Source: Caulobacter segnis (GTDB taxonomy: Bacteria; Pseudomonadota; Alphaproteobacteria; Caulobacterales; Caulobacteraceae). From it: a DNA stretch of 64,000 nt. Numbering within the stretch: position 1 is the first letter of the stretch; each line of letters opens with the position of its first letter. Under the pieces are notes generated by a model. That model did no database searches. It saw only the letters and a program-made list of their open reading frames with translations, and had not been told where the DNA came from. Shown piece by piece: positions 7,731 to 15,293 of this stretch. The position numbers and the translations under genes are program-made. The stretch is from the NCBI RefSeq assembly GCF_019931575.1, contig NZ_CP082923.1:3534001-3598000 (forward strand), given 5' to 3'.

Positions 7731-10106
7731 TCAGAACCGCGCGCGCACCGAGACGGTGTAGGTGCGCGGCATGCCGACGAAGTAGCGGTCCAGGGTGCGG
7801 TTGTTCGGCGTCGTGGCCGTGTAGCCGAACTCCGGCTGGGTGGCGGTCGAGCCGCTGACCGCGCCGATGTAGTCCTCGTCGAACAGGTTATCGACGTTGA
7901 ACTGGAACCGCAGGTCCGGAACGCCGGCGCGTTTCAGGTCGTAGGTCGCGGTCAGCCCCACCAGCGTATAGCCGTCAATCATCTCGACGCCGATCTCCTG
8001 GAAGGTGGTCGGGGCCACGATGTGGCCGCCCACGCGGTCGCCGACATAGCGGACATTCGCGTCGATCTTCAGGCCCGAGAGGGGCTTCCAGCCGACCTGG
8101 CCGAAGAAACTGTTCTTGGGGATGTCGCGCACGCCCGCCCCGCCGATCACCGCGACCGAGGCCAGAGCCTTGCGGGCGTCGCTGCCGACGGCCGGGTTGT
8201 CGTGCTTGGCGTCCTGGCGCGAGTACGAACCGTAGAGGTCGACCGACCCGAAGTCGTAGTAGCCGGTCAGCTCCACGCCCTTGGTCTTGATGCCGGCGAT
8301 GTTGACGGCCTTGGTCGCGACGTTGCCGCGGACGATCTCTTCCGGATCCAGGACGGCCGTCGGGTCGCGTGTCACGATGCCGACGTTGTTCTTAAGGTCC
8401 ACGTCATAGGCCTGGATCGAGAAGGCTACGTTCGGCTTCACGTAGCGCAGGCCCAGATCGACGTTCTGGGTCTCGACCGGGGTAAGATCCTTGGGGTTGA
8501 TCACCGCCGTCGAGCCCAGGAAGGCGTCTTCCGGGATGCCGGCGAAGTTCTTGGCGTAGCCGCCGAACAGCTCCCAGGCGTCGGCCAACTGGTAGGTCGC
8601 GCCGATCTTCGGATTGATGTCCGAGTGCTGCGAGAACTTGACGTTGGCCTTGTACTCCAGCGGCGACTTGGCGTCGTACTTCACGTCGTACCAGGTCAGG
8701 CCCAGGTCGACCTTCAGCTTGTCGTCCAGCAGCCGGAACTCGTCCTGGGCGTACAGCATGGTGGTCTCGACCGAGGCCGAGCGCTCGTATTCGACATAGT
8801 TCAGCTTGGAGCGATCATAGGCGATGCTCTGGGCGGAATTGATGATCGGGTAGAAGTTGCGCTTCTCGGTGGAGTCGCCGCCTTCCCACCAGCCGCCGAA
8901 GCGCAGGCTGTGACCACCGAACCGGGCCTTCAGCTCGCCGGTCACGCCGTAGCGATCACGGTCGCGGGGCGTCACCCGCATGTCGGCCGGGCCGCCGACC
9001 ACATTGCTGTTGCGCAGCGTGGTCAGGGTCGGGCGCACCGCCCCGCCATTGGCGTTGTAGCTGGTCACCGCGCGCGGATCGCCGCCAGTCAGGACGCGCT
9101 GGCGGTCCTGGTAGCGGAACGACTCGCCTTTGAGGTTCTGGTAGTACGGATTGACGTCGAGGCTCAGCGTATCGCTGAGCACGAAGTGGCTGTTGGCGTA
9201 GGTCAGCCAATCCTTGCGCCAGCCGCCCAAGGCCCCGCCGAAGTCGATGTCCTTGGCCGGGACGCCGGTGATGGCGTCCAGCGCCCGGTCGCTGCGCGGC
9301 GACGCCTCGAATTCACCCTTGGTGACGATGTTGAAGTCGTTGTCGGTCTGGTCGTTGTACGAGACGCGGGCCTTCACGAACGAGCCGTTGTCGAAGTCCT
9401 TCACGACCTTCAGCTCGTAATGGTCGCGCTCGCTGCCCCGGCTTTTGCGACCGGCCCAGATGTCGTTCTCCTGATGCGAGTAGGTGAAGTAGCCCGAGAG
9501 GCCCGGCGCGATCTCGCCGCTGTCGATGCGGCCGTAGAGGCGGCGGAAGTCGAACGAGCCGACGCCGGCCTCGACCGTCGCGCCAAAGTCCTTGCGCGGG
9601 GCGTCGGTGACGAAGTCGATGAAGCCGCCCAGGGCGAAGCGCGACGGCGCCCCGATGTCGCCGGCGCTCTGGGAGACGGTGATCTTGCCGATATTGCTGC
9701 TCTCGATGAACCGTTGCGGCGGCGAGCCGCCGTTGAAGCGGCTGTCGCCGGTCGGGATGCCGTCCAGGGTCAGGCCGATCTGCTCGTCGCCCAGGCCGCG
9801 CATATAGATCTCGAACGAGAAGCTGCCGCCGCGCGCATCGCCGGTCGAGACCTGGACACCCGGCACCTTGACCAGGGCCTGGGTGATCTCCGCGCCCAGC
9901 GGACGCTCCTGGATGTCCTCGGCGCCGATCGTGAAGGTCGCGCGAGCCAGGCCAGAGCCGAACCGCTCGGCGGTGACCACCACCTCGTCGATGGTGTCGC
10001 TGGTCGTCGCTGCAGCCGGCGCCGCAGCCTGTTGCGCCATGGCCGGCGCGGCCATCACCAGGCACAACGCGCTCGAAGCCAGCCAGATGGACGTCTTCAT
10101 GTTCAA
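7731..10106 (-). CDS. TonB-dependent receptor, probable nucleoside uptake
   Basis: 791-residue outer-membrane receptor. Signal peptide residues 1-24 (ending AMA-QQ), TonB box region (TIDEVVVTAERF), plug domain (about 45-160: LVKVPGVQVSTGDARGG...MRGLGDEQIGLTLDGIPTGD) and a 22-strand barrel ending in VSVRARF with the terminal Phe needed for outer-membrane assembly. It reads away from nupC across a 271-bp region with two LacI-type operators, one directly in its promoter region. Nucleoside specificity is inferred from the shared operators and neighbours only. Confidence 0.85.
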   Translation of the reverse strand: MNMKTSIWLASSALCLVMAAPAMAQQAAAPAAATTSDTIDEVVVTAERFGSGLARATFTIGAEDIQERPLGAEITQALVKVPGVQVSTGDARGGSFSFEIYMRGLGDEQIGLTLDGIPTGDSRFNGGSPPQRFIESSNIGKITVSQSAGDIGAPSRFALGGFIDFVTDAPRKDFGATVEAGVGSFDFRRLYGRIDSGEIAPGLSGYFTYSHQENDIWAGRKSRGSERDHYELKVVKDFDNGSFVKARVSYNDQTDNDFNIVTKGEFEASPRSDRALDAITGVPAKDIDFGGALGGWRKDWLTYANSHFVLSDTLSLDVNPYYQNLKGESFRYQDRQRVLTGGDPRAVTSYNANGGAVRPTLTTLRNSNVVGGPADMRVTPRDRDRYGVTGELKARFGGHSLRFGGWWEGGDSTEKRNFYPIINSAQSIAYDRSKLNYVEYERSASVETTMLYAQDEFRLLDDKLKVDLGLTWYDVKYDAKSPLEYKANVKFSQHSDINPKIGATYQLADAWELFGGYAKNFAGIPEDAFLGSTAVINPKDLTPVETQNVDLGLRYVKPNVAFSIQAYDVDLKNNVGIVTRDPTAVLDPEEIVRGNVATKAVNIAGIKTKGVELTGYYDFGSVDLYGSYSRQDAKHDNPAVGSDARKALASVAVIGGAGVRDIPKNSFFGQVGWKPLSGLKIDANVRYVGDRVGGHIVAPTTFQEIGVEMIDGYTLVGLTATYDLKRAGVPDLRFQFNVDNLFDEDYIGAVSGSTATQPEFGYTATTPNNRTLDRYFVGMPRTYTVSVRARF

Positions 10107-10148
10107 AGCCCCCTCAAGTCCGCCTCGGCGGATGTCGGTACTATTTAG

Positions 10149-10160
10149 TGAAACGTTTCA
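10149..10160. promoter_or_regulatory. LacI-type operator of the TBDR promoter
   Basis: Perfect palindrome TGAAACGTTTCA with the central CpG typical of LacI/PurR operators. It is 43 bp from the TBDR start codon and overlaps a plausible minus-strand promoter (TTGAAC, 17 bp, CACTAA). Confidence 0.78.
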
Positions 10161-10329
10161 TATTCAAGTTCAATGACAATTTCATCACAGGCGGCCACGC
10201 TCCTTCCGGCGCCCGATCGTGCGTCACCCTTTGCTATTTGGCGAGTTTTCCAAGCAATCGCCCTGCCGGACATGCGTAGGAGACTCCATAGAATCCGGGC
10301 GCTCGCCCTCGGATTGCACGCTATTTCCT

Positions 10330-10341
10330 TGAAACGTTTCA
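10330..10341. promoter_or_regulatory. LacI-type operator of the nupC promoter
   Basis: Second perfect TGAAACGTTTCA, 36 bp before the nupC ATG. It lies just downstream of a GCTATTTC element (10320-10327) that resembles the Caulobacter -10 consensus. The two sites in this divergent region are 181 bp apart, a distance compatible with repression looping. Confidence 0.78.
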
Positions 10342-10377
10342 CTCTATAGAGTTGGCAAACTGGTGGTCGGAGGGGAC

Positions 10378-11634
10378 ATGCCGGACAACGAAACCGCGCG
10401 GGCGCTGCTGGGCGTCGTCGTGTTCCTGGGGATCGGCTGGCTGCTGTCGGAGAACCGGCGCGCCCTGCCCAGGCGGCCCGTTCTGGTCGGCCTCGCCTGC
10501 CAGGTCGCCCTGGCCCTGCTGCTAACCCAGATCCCGGCCGTGACCGCCGCCTTCGCCGCCGCCACCCACGCGGTCGACGCCTTGCAGGCCGCGTCGAGAG
10601 CCGGCTCCAGCTTCATGTTCGGTTATCTGGGCGGCGGCCGCGCGCCGTTCAGCGTCGAGGACCCCGGCGCGGCCTTCATCTTCGCCTTCCAGGCCCTGCC
10701 GGCCATCCTGCTGGTCGGGGCGCTGTCGGCCCTGCTGTGGCACTGGAAGGTGCTGATCTGGATCGTCCGGGCGGCGGCCTGGGCGTTCGGCAAGCTGTTC
10801 GGCGTCAGCGGCCCGGTCGGGGTCTCGACCTCGGCCTGCGTGTTCCTGGGGATGGTCGAGGCGCCGCTGCTGGTGAAGCCGTTCCTGCCACGCCTGACGC
10901 GCGCCGAGATCTTCATCATCATGGTCGACGGCCTGTCGGTGATCGGCGGCTCGATGATGATCGTGCTGGGCTCGCTGATCTCGGCCAAGGTGCCCAACGC
11001 CTTCAGCCACCTGCTGATCGCCTCGCTGATCAGCACCCCGATGGCCATCGGCATGGCGAGGTTGATCATTCCCGGTGATGCGTCCTCCACGGCGCATGAG
11101 CCGATCGTCCTGGCCAGCCCCTATCGCAGCAGCCTCGAGGCTCTGACCTTCGGCACACTGGACGCGGTGAAGATGGTGCTGAACATCGCCGGCCTGCTGA
11201 TCGTCTTCGTCGGCCTGATCGCCCTGATCAACATGGGGCTGGGCGCCATTCCGCATGCTGGAGCGCCGCTGACGCTCGGCGCAATCCTGGGCTGGTTGCT
11301 CACCCCGATCGTCTGGCTGACCGGCGCGCCACTCTCGGACATGCAGACCGTCGGCGCGATCCTGGGGACCAAGGTCGCCGCCAACGAGGTGGTGGCCTAC
11401 AGCGACATGATGGCCCTGCCGCCCGGTGCGCTCAGCGACAAGAGCCTGCTGATCCTGACCTACGCCCTGGGCAGCTTTGGCAATGTCGGCAGCGTGGCGA
11501 TCCTGATCGGCAGCCTCTCGTCCATGGCCCCGGACAAGGTCGGCGAGGTCGTCGAACTGGGCTTCAAGGCTCTGGCGGCGGCGTTCCTGACCACCTGCCT
11601 GACCGCGACGATCATGGGCGTGATCGGGGGCTGA
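10378..11634 (+). CDS. nupC: NupC-family concentrative nucleoside transporter
   Basis: 418-residue inner-membrane symporter moving nucleosides into the cytoplasm. About eight or nine hydrophobic segments are visible. The conserved core includes GVSTSACVFLGMVEAPLLVK, the following LTRAEIFIIMVDGLSVIGGS, and the second repeat with GTKVAANEVVAY and ALGSFGNVGSVAIL. The ATG at 10378 is preferred over a GTG five codons earlier because GGAGG sits 4 nt upstream of it. It completes the transport chain with the divergent TBDR: outer membrane first, then inner membrane. Confidence 0.92.
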   Translation: MPDNETARALLGVVVFLGIGWLLSENRRALPRRPVLVGLACQVALALLLTQIPAVTAAFAAATHAVDALQAASRAGSSFMFGYLGGGRAPFSVEDPGAAFIFAFQALPAILLVGALSALLWHWKVLIWIVRAAAWAFGKLFGVSGPVGVSTSACVFLGMVEAPLLVKPFLPRLTRAEIFIIMVDGLSVIGGSMMIVLGSLISAKVPNAFSHLLIASLISTPMAIGMARLIIPGDASSTAHEPIVLASPYRSSLEALTFGTLDAVKMVLNIAGLLIVFVGLIALINMGLGAIPHAGAPLTLGAILGWLLTPIVWLTGAPLSDMQTVGAILGTKVAANEVVAYSDMMALPPGALSDKSLLILTYALGSFGNVGSVAILIGSLSSMAPDKVGEVVELGFKALAAAFLTTCLTATIMGVIGG

Positions 11635-11644
11635 CGCCGGTTTT

Positions 11645-11678
11645 CGCCGACCGTTGTAAGACAGCGCCGCGGTCGGCG
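11645..11678. other. Long-loop inverted repeat between nupC and the sigma gene
   Basis: CGCCGACCG (11645-11653) and CGGTCGGCG (11670-11678) pair perfectly over 9 bp around a 16-nt loop. No T-tract follows on either strand, so it is not a standard intrinsic terminator. It ends 11 bp before the sigma-factor start codon and could equally belong to that promoter. Confidence 0.4.
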
Positions 11679-11689
11679 ACTAACTAGGT

Positions 11690-12235
11690 ATGGGCGTACC
11701 GATCCCTCCTTCCTCGAAAGCCTCGCAGGACGAGCGCTACGCCCGCGTCGCGGCCGCCTTCGGCCCGGCGCTGGAACGGCTGGCCCGCGCCAGCGAGGCC
11801 AACCCGGAACAGCGGCGAGACCTGCTGCAGGAGATCCACCTGGCGCTCTGGCGCAGCTTCGCGCGCTTCGACGACCGCTGCTCGGAGCGGACCTGGATGT
11901 ATCGGGTGGCCCACAACGTGGCGGCCTCGCACGCCCGCCGCGCGCGGACCGGCAAGCTGCTGACCCTCGATGAGCTCGAGACCGTGGCCGATCCGGGCCA
12001 GCCCGATCCCGAGTTGCAGGTCGCCGAGCGCCACGCCGTGGCCCGGCTGACGGCCCTGGTCCGGACCCTGGCCGCGCCCGACCGGCAGATCGTCCTGCTC
12101 TATCTCGAAGGCCTGGAAGCCCGGGCCATCGGCGAGATCTGCGGTCTGTCCGCCGGCGCCGTGGCCACCAAGCTCTCGCGCCTCAAGGCGGTTCTCGTCC
12201 AACGCATCAACCAGGGAGGTCCCGATGACCGGTGA
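11690..12235 (+). CDS. ECF-type RNA polymerase sigma factor
   Basis: 181 residues with sigma region 2 (RRDLLQEIHLALWRSFARFDDRCSERTWMYRVAHN, about 44-78) and region 4 helix-turn-helix (LVRTLAAPDRQIVLLYLEGLEARAIGEICGLSAGAVATKLSRLK, about 123-168). A short acidic linker joins them. It overlaps the following membrane-protein gene by 11 nt, a usual arrangement for a sigma factor and the protein that holds it inactive. No target promoter can be identified here. The start is close to the preceding hairpin and has only a weak AGGT as ribosome-binding site. Confidence 0.87.
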   Translation: MGVPIPPSSKASQDERYARVAAAFGPALERLARASEANPEQRRDLLQEIHLALWRSFARFDDRCSERTWMYRVAHNVAASHARRARTGKLLTLDELETVADPGQPDPELQVAERHAVARLTALVRTLAAPDRQIVLLYLEGLEARAIGEICGLSAGAVATKLSRLKAVLVQRINQGGPDDR

Positions 12236-12806
12236 TCCCTCCGACGAGCTTCAGGCCCTGTGGCGGGCCCAACCCACGGAGCACCAGCCCATGACCCTGG
12301 CCGAGATCCACCAGCGTGCGCGGAAGATGGAACGCAAGGTCCATCGTCGCAACCTGACCGAATACGTCGCCGGGGTCCTGGTGATCCTGGCCTTCGCGCC
12401 GGTGCTGCTGCGAAACGGAAGCTGGATGATGCAGGGCGGCGCGGCGTTGATCATCGTCGCGACGGTGATGGTGCTGGGCCATCTGCACCGGATGGCCTCG
12501 GCGCGGGCGGTGCCGGAAGGCGGCGCGCCGATCGTCGATTTCCATCGCCAGGAGCTGGTCCGCCAGCGCGACGCCCTTCGAACGGTCGGTCGCTGGTACC
12601 TGGCCCCGTTCCTCCCCGGCCTGGCTCTGGTGATCGCGGGTCGCTGGTTCCAGTCACATGCGCGTGGGCGTCCGATCGAGACCGACCATCTGATCATCCT
12701 CGTGGTGGCCGCCGTCATGGCCGTATTCATGGGCTTCGTCTGGGCGCTGAACCAGTGGGGCGCCAAGCGGCTTCAGAAGCGGATCGACGAGCTGGACGGC
12801 CGCTAG
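12225..12806 (+). CDS. Four-helix membrane protein, likely partner of the ECF sigma factor
   Basis: 193 residues. A cytoplasmic N-terminal section of about 45 residues (MTGDPSDELQALWRAQPTEHQPMTLAEIHQRARKMERK...) is followed by hydrophobic segments at about 45-61, 67-84, 123-142 and 155-176, then a basic C-terminus. No classic zinc-binding anti-sigma motif (HXXXCXXC) is present. Translational overlap with the sigma gene supports an anti-sigma or signal-transducing role; this is inference. Its stop codon shares a CTAG with the stop of the convergent kinase gene. Confidence 0.7.
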   Translation: MTGDPSDELQALWRAQPTEHQPMTLAEIHQRARKMERKVHRRNLTEYVAGVLVILAFAPVLLRNGSWMMQGGAALIIVATVMVLGHLHRMASARAVPEGGAPIVDFHRQELVRQRDALRTVGRWYLAPFLPGLALVIAGRWFQSHARGRPIETDHLIILVVAAVMAVFMGFVWALNQWGAKRLQKRIDELDGR

Positions 12807-13636
12807 GCGCGACCAGCGAGCAACCTCCCCGCCGCCGCGATCCCCGCCTTCGCCGCCGCGCGGGGCGAGCCGCCGCCGGCCAAGACCGCGAGGGTCGCGC
12901 CGGCGAAGGTGTCGCCCGCGCCGGTGGCGTCGTCGACGGCCAGGGCGGCGACCGGCAGATCGAAGACCTCCCCCGCGGCCTCGACCCGCACGCCGTCCGC
13001 GCCGCGCGTCTCGAACAGCAGCTGTCCGGCCGGGGCCGGACCTTCTCGCCCCGCCTCCAGCCAGGCGCGTTCTCCGGCGTTGCAGAACACCACGTCCGCC
13101 CGCCGCGCCAGCCGCGCCGCCAGATCCGGCGGGAAGCAGGCCGGGTCGTCCTTGGCTATCCAGGCCAGCCGGGTCGTGGGCGAGACCCCGTCCAGCAGGC
13201 GGCGCAGGATCTCGGGAGGCCCGGCGGCGACCGCCAGCCACCCGGCCCCGGCGGCCAGGCGCTTCTGCCCCTCGGTCAGGGCGGCGGGTCCTGGCCGGAG
13301 CAGGCAACCATAGGTTCCGTCGGCGTTGTAGATCAGCAGGCAGCGGGTCGAAGGCGCGCCCGCCGTGGTCGCCACCCCCTGCAGGGAGACCTCGGCCACG
13401 CGACAGGCCTCGCGATAGGCCTCGCCATCCGCGTCGTCGCCGATCCAGGTCAGGGGCGCGGCCGCGACACCCGCGCGGGCCAGGGCGGCGCTGGCGAACA
13501 GCGCCGCACCGCCGGCGCGCGGCCAGGCGTCCTCCGCCCCCTGGCGCATCAGCAGCGTGCCGCGTCCGGTGAAGTCGCCCTCGACCCGCGCCACGTAGTC
13601 GATCGTCGCGAAGCCCGCGACCACCACCGCCACCAT
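12803..13636 (-). CDS. PfkB-family carbohydrate/nucleoside kinase
   Basis: 277-residue ribokinase-like enzyme, probably phosphorylating ribose released from nucleosides or a nucleoside itself. It shows the Gly-rich N-terminal substrate loop (GGAALFASAALARAG) and the C-terminal PfkB signature DDATGAGDTFAGA, where the GAGD Asp is the catalytic base. The ATG at 13636 is chosen because GAGGGAG lies 8 nt upstream; a longer upstream frame would run through the operator. It is divergent from the TrpF-like gene, with a TGAAACGTTTCA operator between them. Confidence 0.88.
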   Translation of the reverse strand: MVAVVVAGFATIDYVARVEGDFTGRGTLLMRQGAEDAWPRAGGAALFASAALARAGVAAAPLTWIGDDADGEAYREACRVAEVSLQGVATTAGAPSTRCLLIYNADGTYGCLLRPGPAALTEGQKRLAAGAGWLAVAAGPPEILRRLLDGVSPTTRLAWIAKDDPACFPPDLAARLARRADVVFCNAGERAWLEAGREGPAPAGQLLFETRGADGVRVEAAGEVFDLPVAALAVDDATGAGDTFAGATLAVLAGGGSPRAAAKAGIAAAGRLLAGRA

Positions 13637-13667
13637 GCCGAAAACTCCCTCGTTCGCATCGCTTGAC

Positions 13668-13679
13668 TGAAACGTTTCA
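13668..13679. promoter_or_regulatory. LacI-type operator between the kinase and TrpF-like genes
   Basis: Third perfect TGAAACGTTTCA. It lies in the 83-bp divergent region, 32 bp from the kinase ATG and 41 bp from the TrpF-like ATG, so one bound repressor could control both directions. Confidence 0.78.
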
Positions 13680-13719
13680 CTTGTTAGTTTGCAAGGACAT
13701 TTCGCTATCGGATCGCCCA

Positions 13720-14370
13720 ATGCAGCCGCCTTGTTTCATCGCTTTCACCGGCGTCGATCATCCCGACCTCCTGCCGGGCATGCTGAGGCTGTCGGCGCGC
13801 TATCCGATCGAGTGGGGCGTGCTGGTCGACCCGGCCCAGGAGGACAAGGCGCCGTTCCCGGACGCCGAGACCCGCGCCGCGCTGCTGGCCGCGCGCGAGC
13901 TGCGCTGGGCCGCCCATGTCTGCGGCGCGGCGGCCCGGGCGATCGTCGCCGATCCGATGTCCGCCCCCCTCGCCCCGGCCGGTGTCCAGCGGGTGCAGGT
14001 CAATCACGGCTTCCAGGGCAGCGACGCCGCCCAGGTCGCCGCCGCCCGCGACTACGGCCGCCGCCTGGGCGTGCGGACGGTGCTGCAGAGCCAGGGCGAC
14101 TTTCCCGCCGAGACTGGGGTCGACTGGCTGTTCGACGTCTCGTTCGGCGCGGGCGTCCGCCCCAATCGCTGGCCCGCCCCGCCGGCCGCCGGCGGTCCCT
14201 TCGGCGGCTATTCGGGCGGCATCGGTCCCGACACGGTCGGCGACATCCTGGCCCGCATCGCCGCGCCGCAGGGCGCGCTCTACTGGATCGACATGGAGTC
14301 CGGGGTCCGCACCGACGGCGCCTTCGATCTCTCCAAGTGCGAGGCGGTCTGCCGCGCGGTCTACGGATGA
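13720..14370 (+). CDS. TrpF-like TIM-barrel protein in the nucleoside regulon
   Basis: 216 residues resembling phosphoribosylanthranilate isomerase over the whole length. Shared blocks are the opening FIAFTGVDHPDLLPGM, a middle VNHGFQGSD, WLFDVSFGAG (aligning with the LLDS general-acid Asp), GGIGPDTVGDIL (phosphate loop) and YWIDMESGVRTDGAFDLSK (aligning with VDVSSGVE). The catalytic Cys of TrpF (KICG) is not evident; the position reads IAFTG. The operon context is nucleoside catabolism, not tryptophan synthesis. It overlaps the nucleoside hydrolase start by ATGA. Reaction unknown; isomerisation of a ribosyl or phosphoribosyl compound is a guess. Confidence 0.68.
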   Translation: MQPPCFIAFTGVDHPDLLPGMLRLSARYPIEWGVLVDPAQEDKAPFPDAETRAALLAARELRWAAHVCGAAARAIVADPMSAPLAPAGVQRVQVNHGFQGSDAAQVAAARDYGRRLGVRTVLQSQGDFPAETGVDWLFDVSFGAGVRPNRWPAPPAAGGPFGGYSGGIGPDTVGDILARIAAPQGALYWIDMESGVRTDGAFDLSKCEAVCRAVYG

Positions 14371-15293
14371 GCCCTCCGCCTCGGCTGGTGATCCTCGACA
14401 CCGATCCCGGCGTCGACGACGCCCTGGCCCTGCTCTATCTGCGCGCCCGCTCCGACCTGACGCTGCTGGCGATCACCACGGTGTTCGGCAACGCCGACGT
14501 CGGGACCACCACCCGCAACGCGCTCTGGCTGCGCGCGCGCCTTAGCCTGTCGGCGCCCGTCCATCGCGGCGCCGACAGGCCGCTGAGCCGCCCGCGCGGC
14601 CGCGCGCCCGTCCATGTGCACGGCGAGAACGGCCTGGGCGACATCAACCTCTCCGACCACAACCTGCCGCCGCCCGACGCCGGCGCGGCGCACGAGCGGA
14701 TCGTGGACCTGGTCCGCGCCCATCCCGGCGCCGTGACCCTGGTGGCGATCGGACCGCTGACCAACCTGGCCCAAGCCCTGCGCGCGGCGCCAGACATCGC
14801 CAGCCTGGTCGCCGGGGTGACGATCATGGGCGGCGCCTTCGGGCGGGGGAACGTCACCCCCTATGCCGAGGCCAACATCCACAACGATCCCGACGCCGCC
14901 GCCGAGGTCCTGGCCGCGCCCTGGCCCGTCACCCTGGTTCCACTGGACGCGACCCTGGCCTGCGTCCTGACCGACGCGGCCGCCCACGACCTGGCGAGGG
15001 ACGGCGGTGACACGGGGCGCTTCGCCCTGGAGGTCACGCGCGGCTACGCGGCCGCCTACGCCCGCCACGAGGGCCTCGAGGGCTGCGTGCTGCACGACGT
15101 CGCGGCGCTGGTCAGCCTGACCGCGCCCGAGCTGTTCTCGCCCAGGTTCGCGCCGGTGACCGTGGCCAAGCAGGGCGAGCGCATCGGCCAGACCGCATGG
15201 GCGGCCGAAGGTCCCTCGGTGCGGACCCTGCTAAGCGTCGACGGCCCACGCCTGGCGGAGCACTTCCGCCAGGCGATCGTTTCTCCCGGCTAG
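14367..15293 (+). CDS. Inosine-uridine-type nucleoside hydrolase
   Basis: 308 residues. Hydrolyses nucleosides to free base and ribose in the cytoplasm. The N-terminal calcium-binding signature DTDPGVDDALAL supplies D11, D13, D17 and D18. Further hallmarks are LVAIGPLTNLAQAL, IMGGAFGRGNVTPYAEANIHNDPDAA (Asn/Glu/Asn ribose contacts) and CVLHDVAAL (the Ca-ligand Asp). Start overlaps the TrpF-like stop as ATGA, so the two are translated together. Its stop shares CTAG with the convergent amidohydrolase. It gives the regulon its catabolic step after NupC uptake. Confidence 0.93.
   Translation: MSPPPRLVILDTDPGVDDALALLYLRARSDLTLLAITTVFGNADVGTTTRNALWLRARLSLSAPVHRGADRPLSRPRGRAPVHVHGENGLGDINLSDHNLPPPDAGAAHERIVDLVRAHPGAVTLVAIGPLTNLAQALRAAPDIASLVAGVTIMGGAFGRGNVTPYAEANIHNDPDAAAEVLAAPWPVTLVPLDATLACVLTDAAAHDLARDGGDTGRFALEVTRGYAAAYARHEGLEGCVLHDVAALVSLTAPELFSPRFAPVTVAKQGERIGQTAWAAEGPSVRTLLSVDGPRLAEHFRQAIVSPG

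Noticed and set aside
8022-10148. A 708-residue plus-strand frame
   Set aside because: Exactly antisense to the nucleoside TBDR, with no recognisable domain.
11645-11678. Rho-independent terminator of nupC
   Set aside because: The stem is good but the loop is 16 nt and no T-tract follows; listed only as an inverted repeat.
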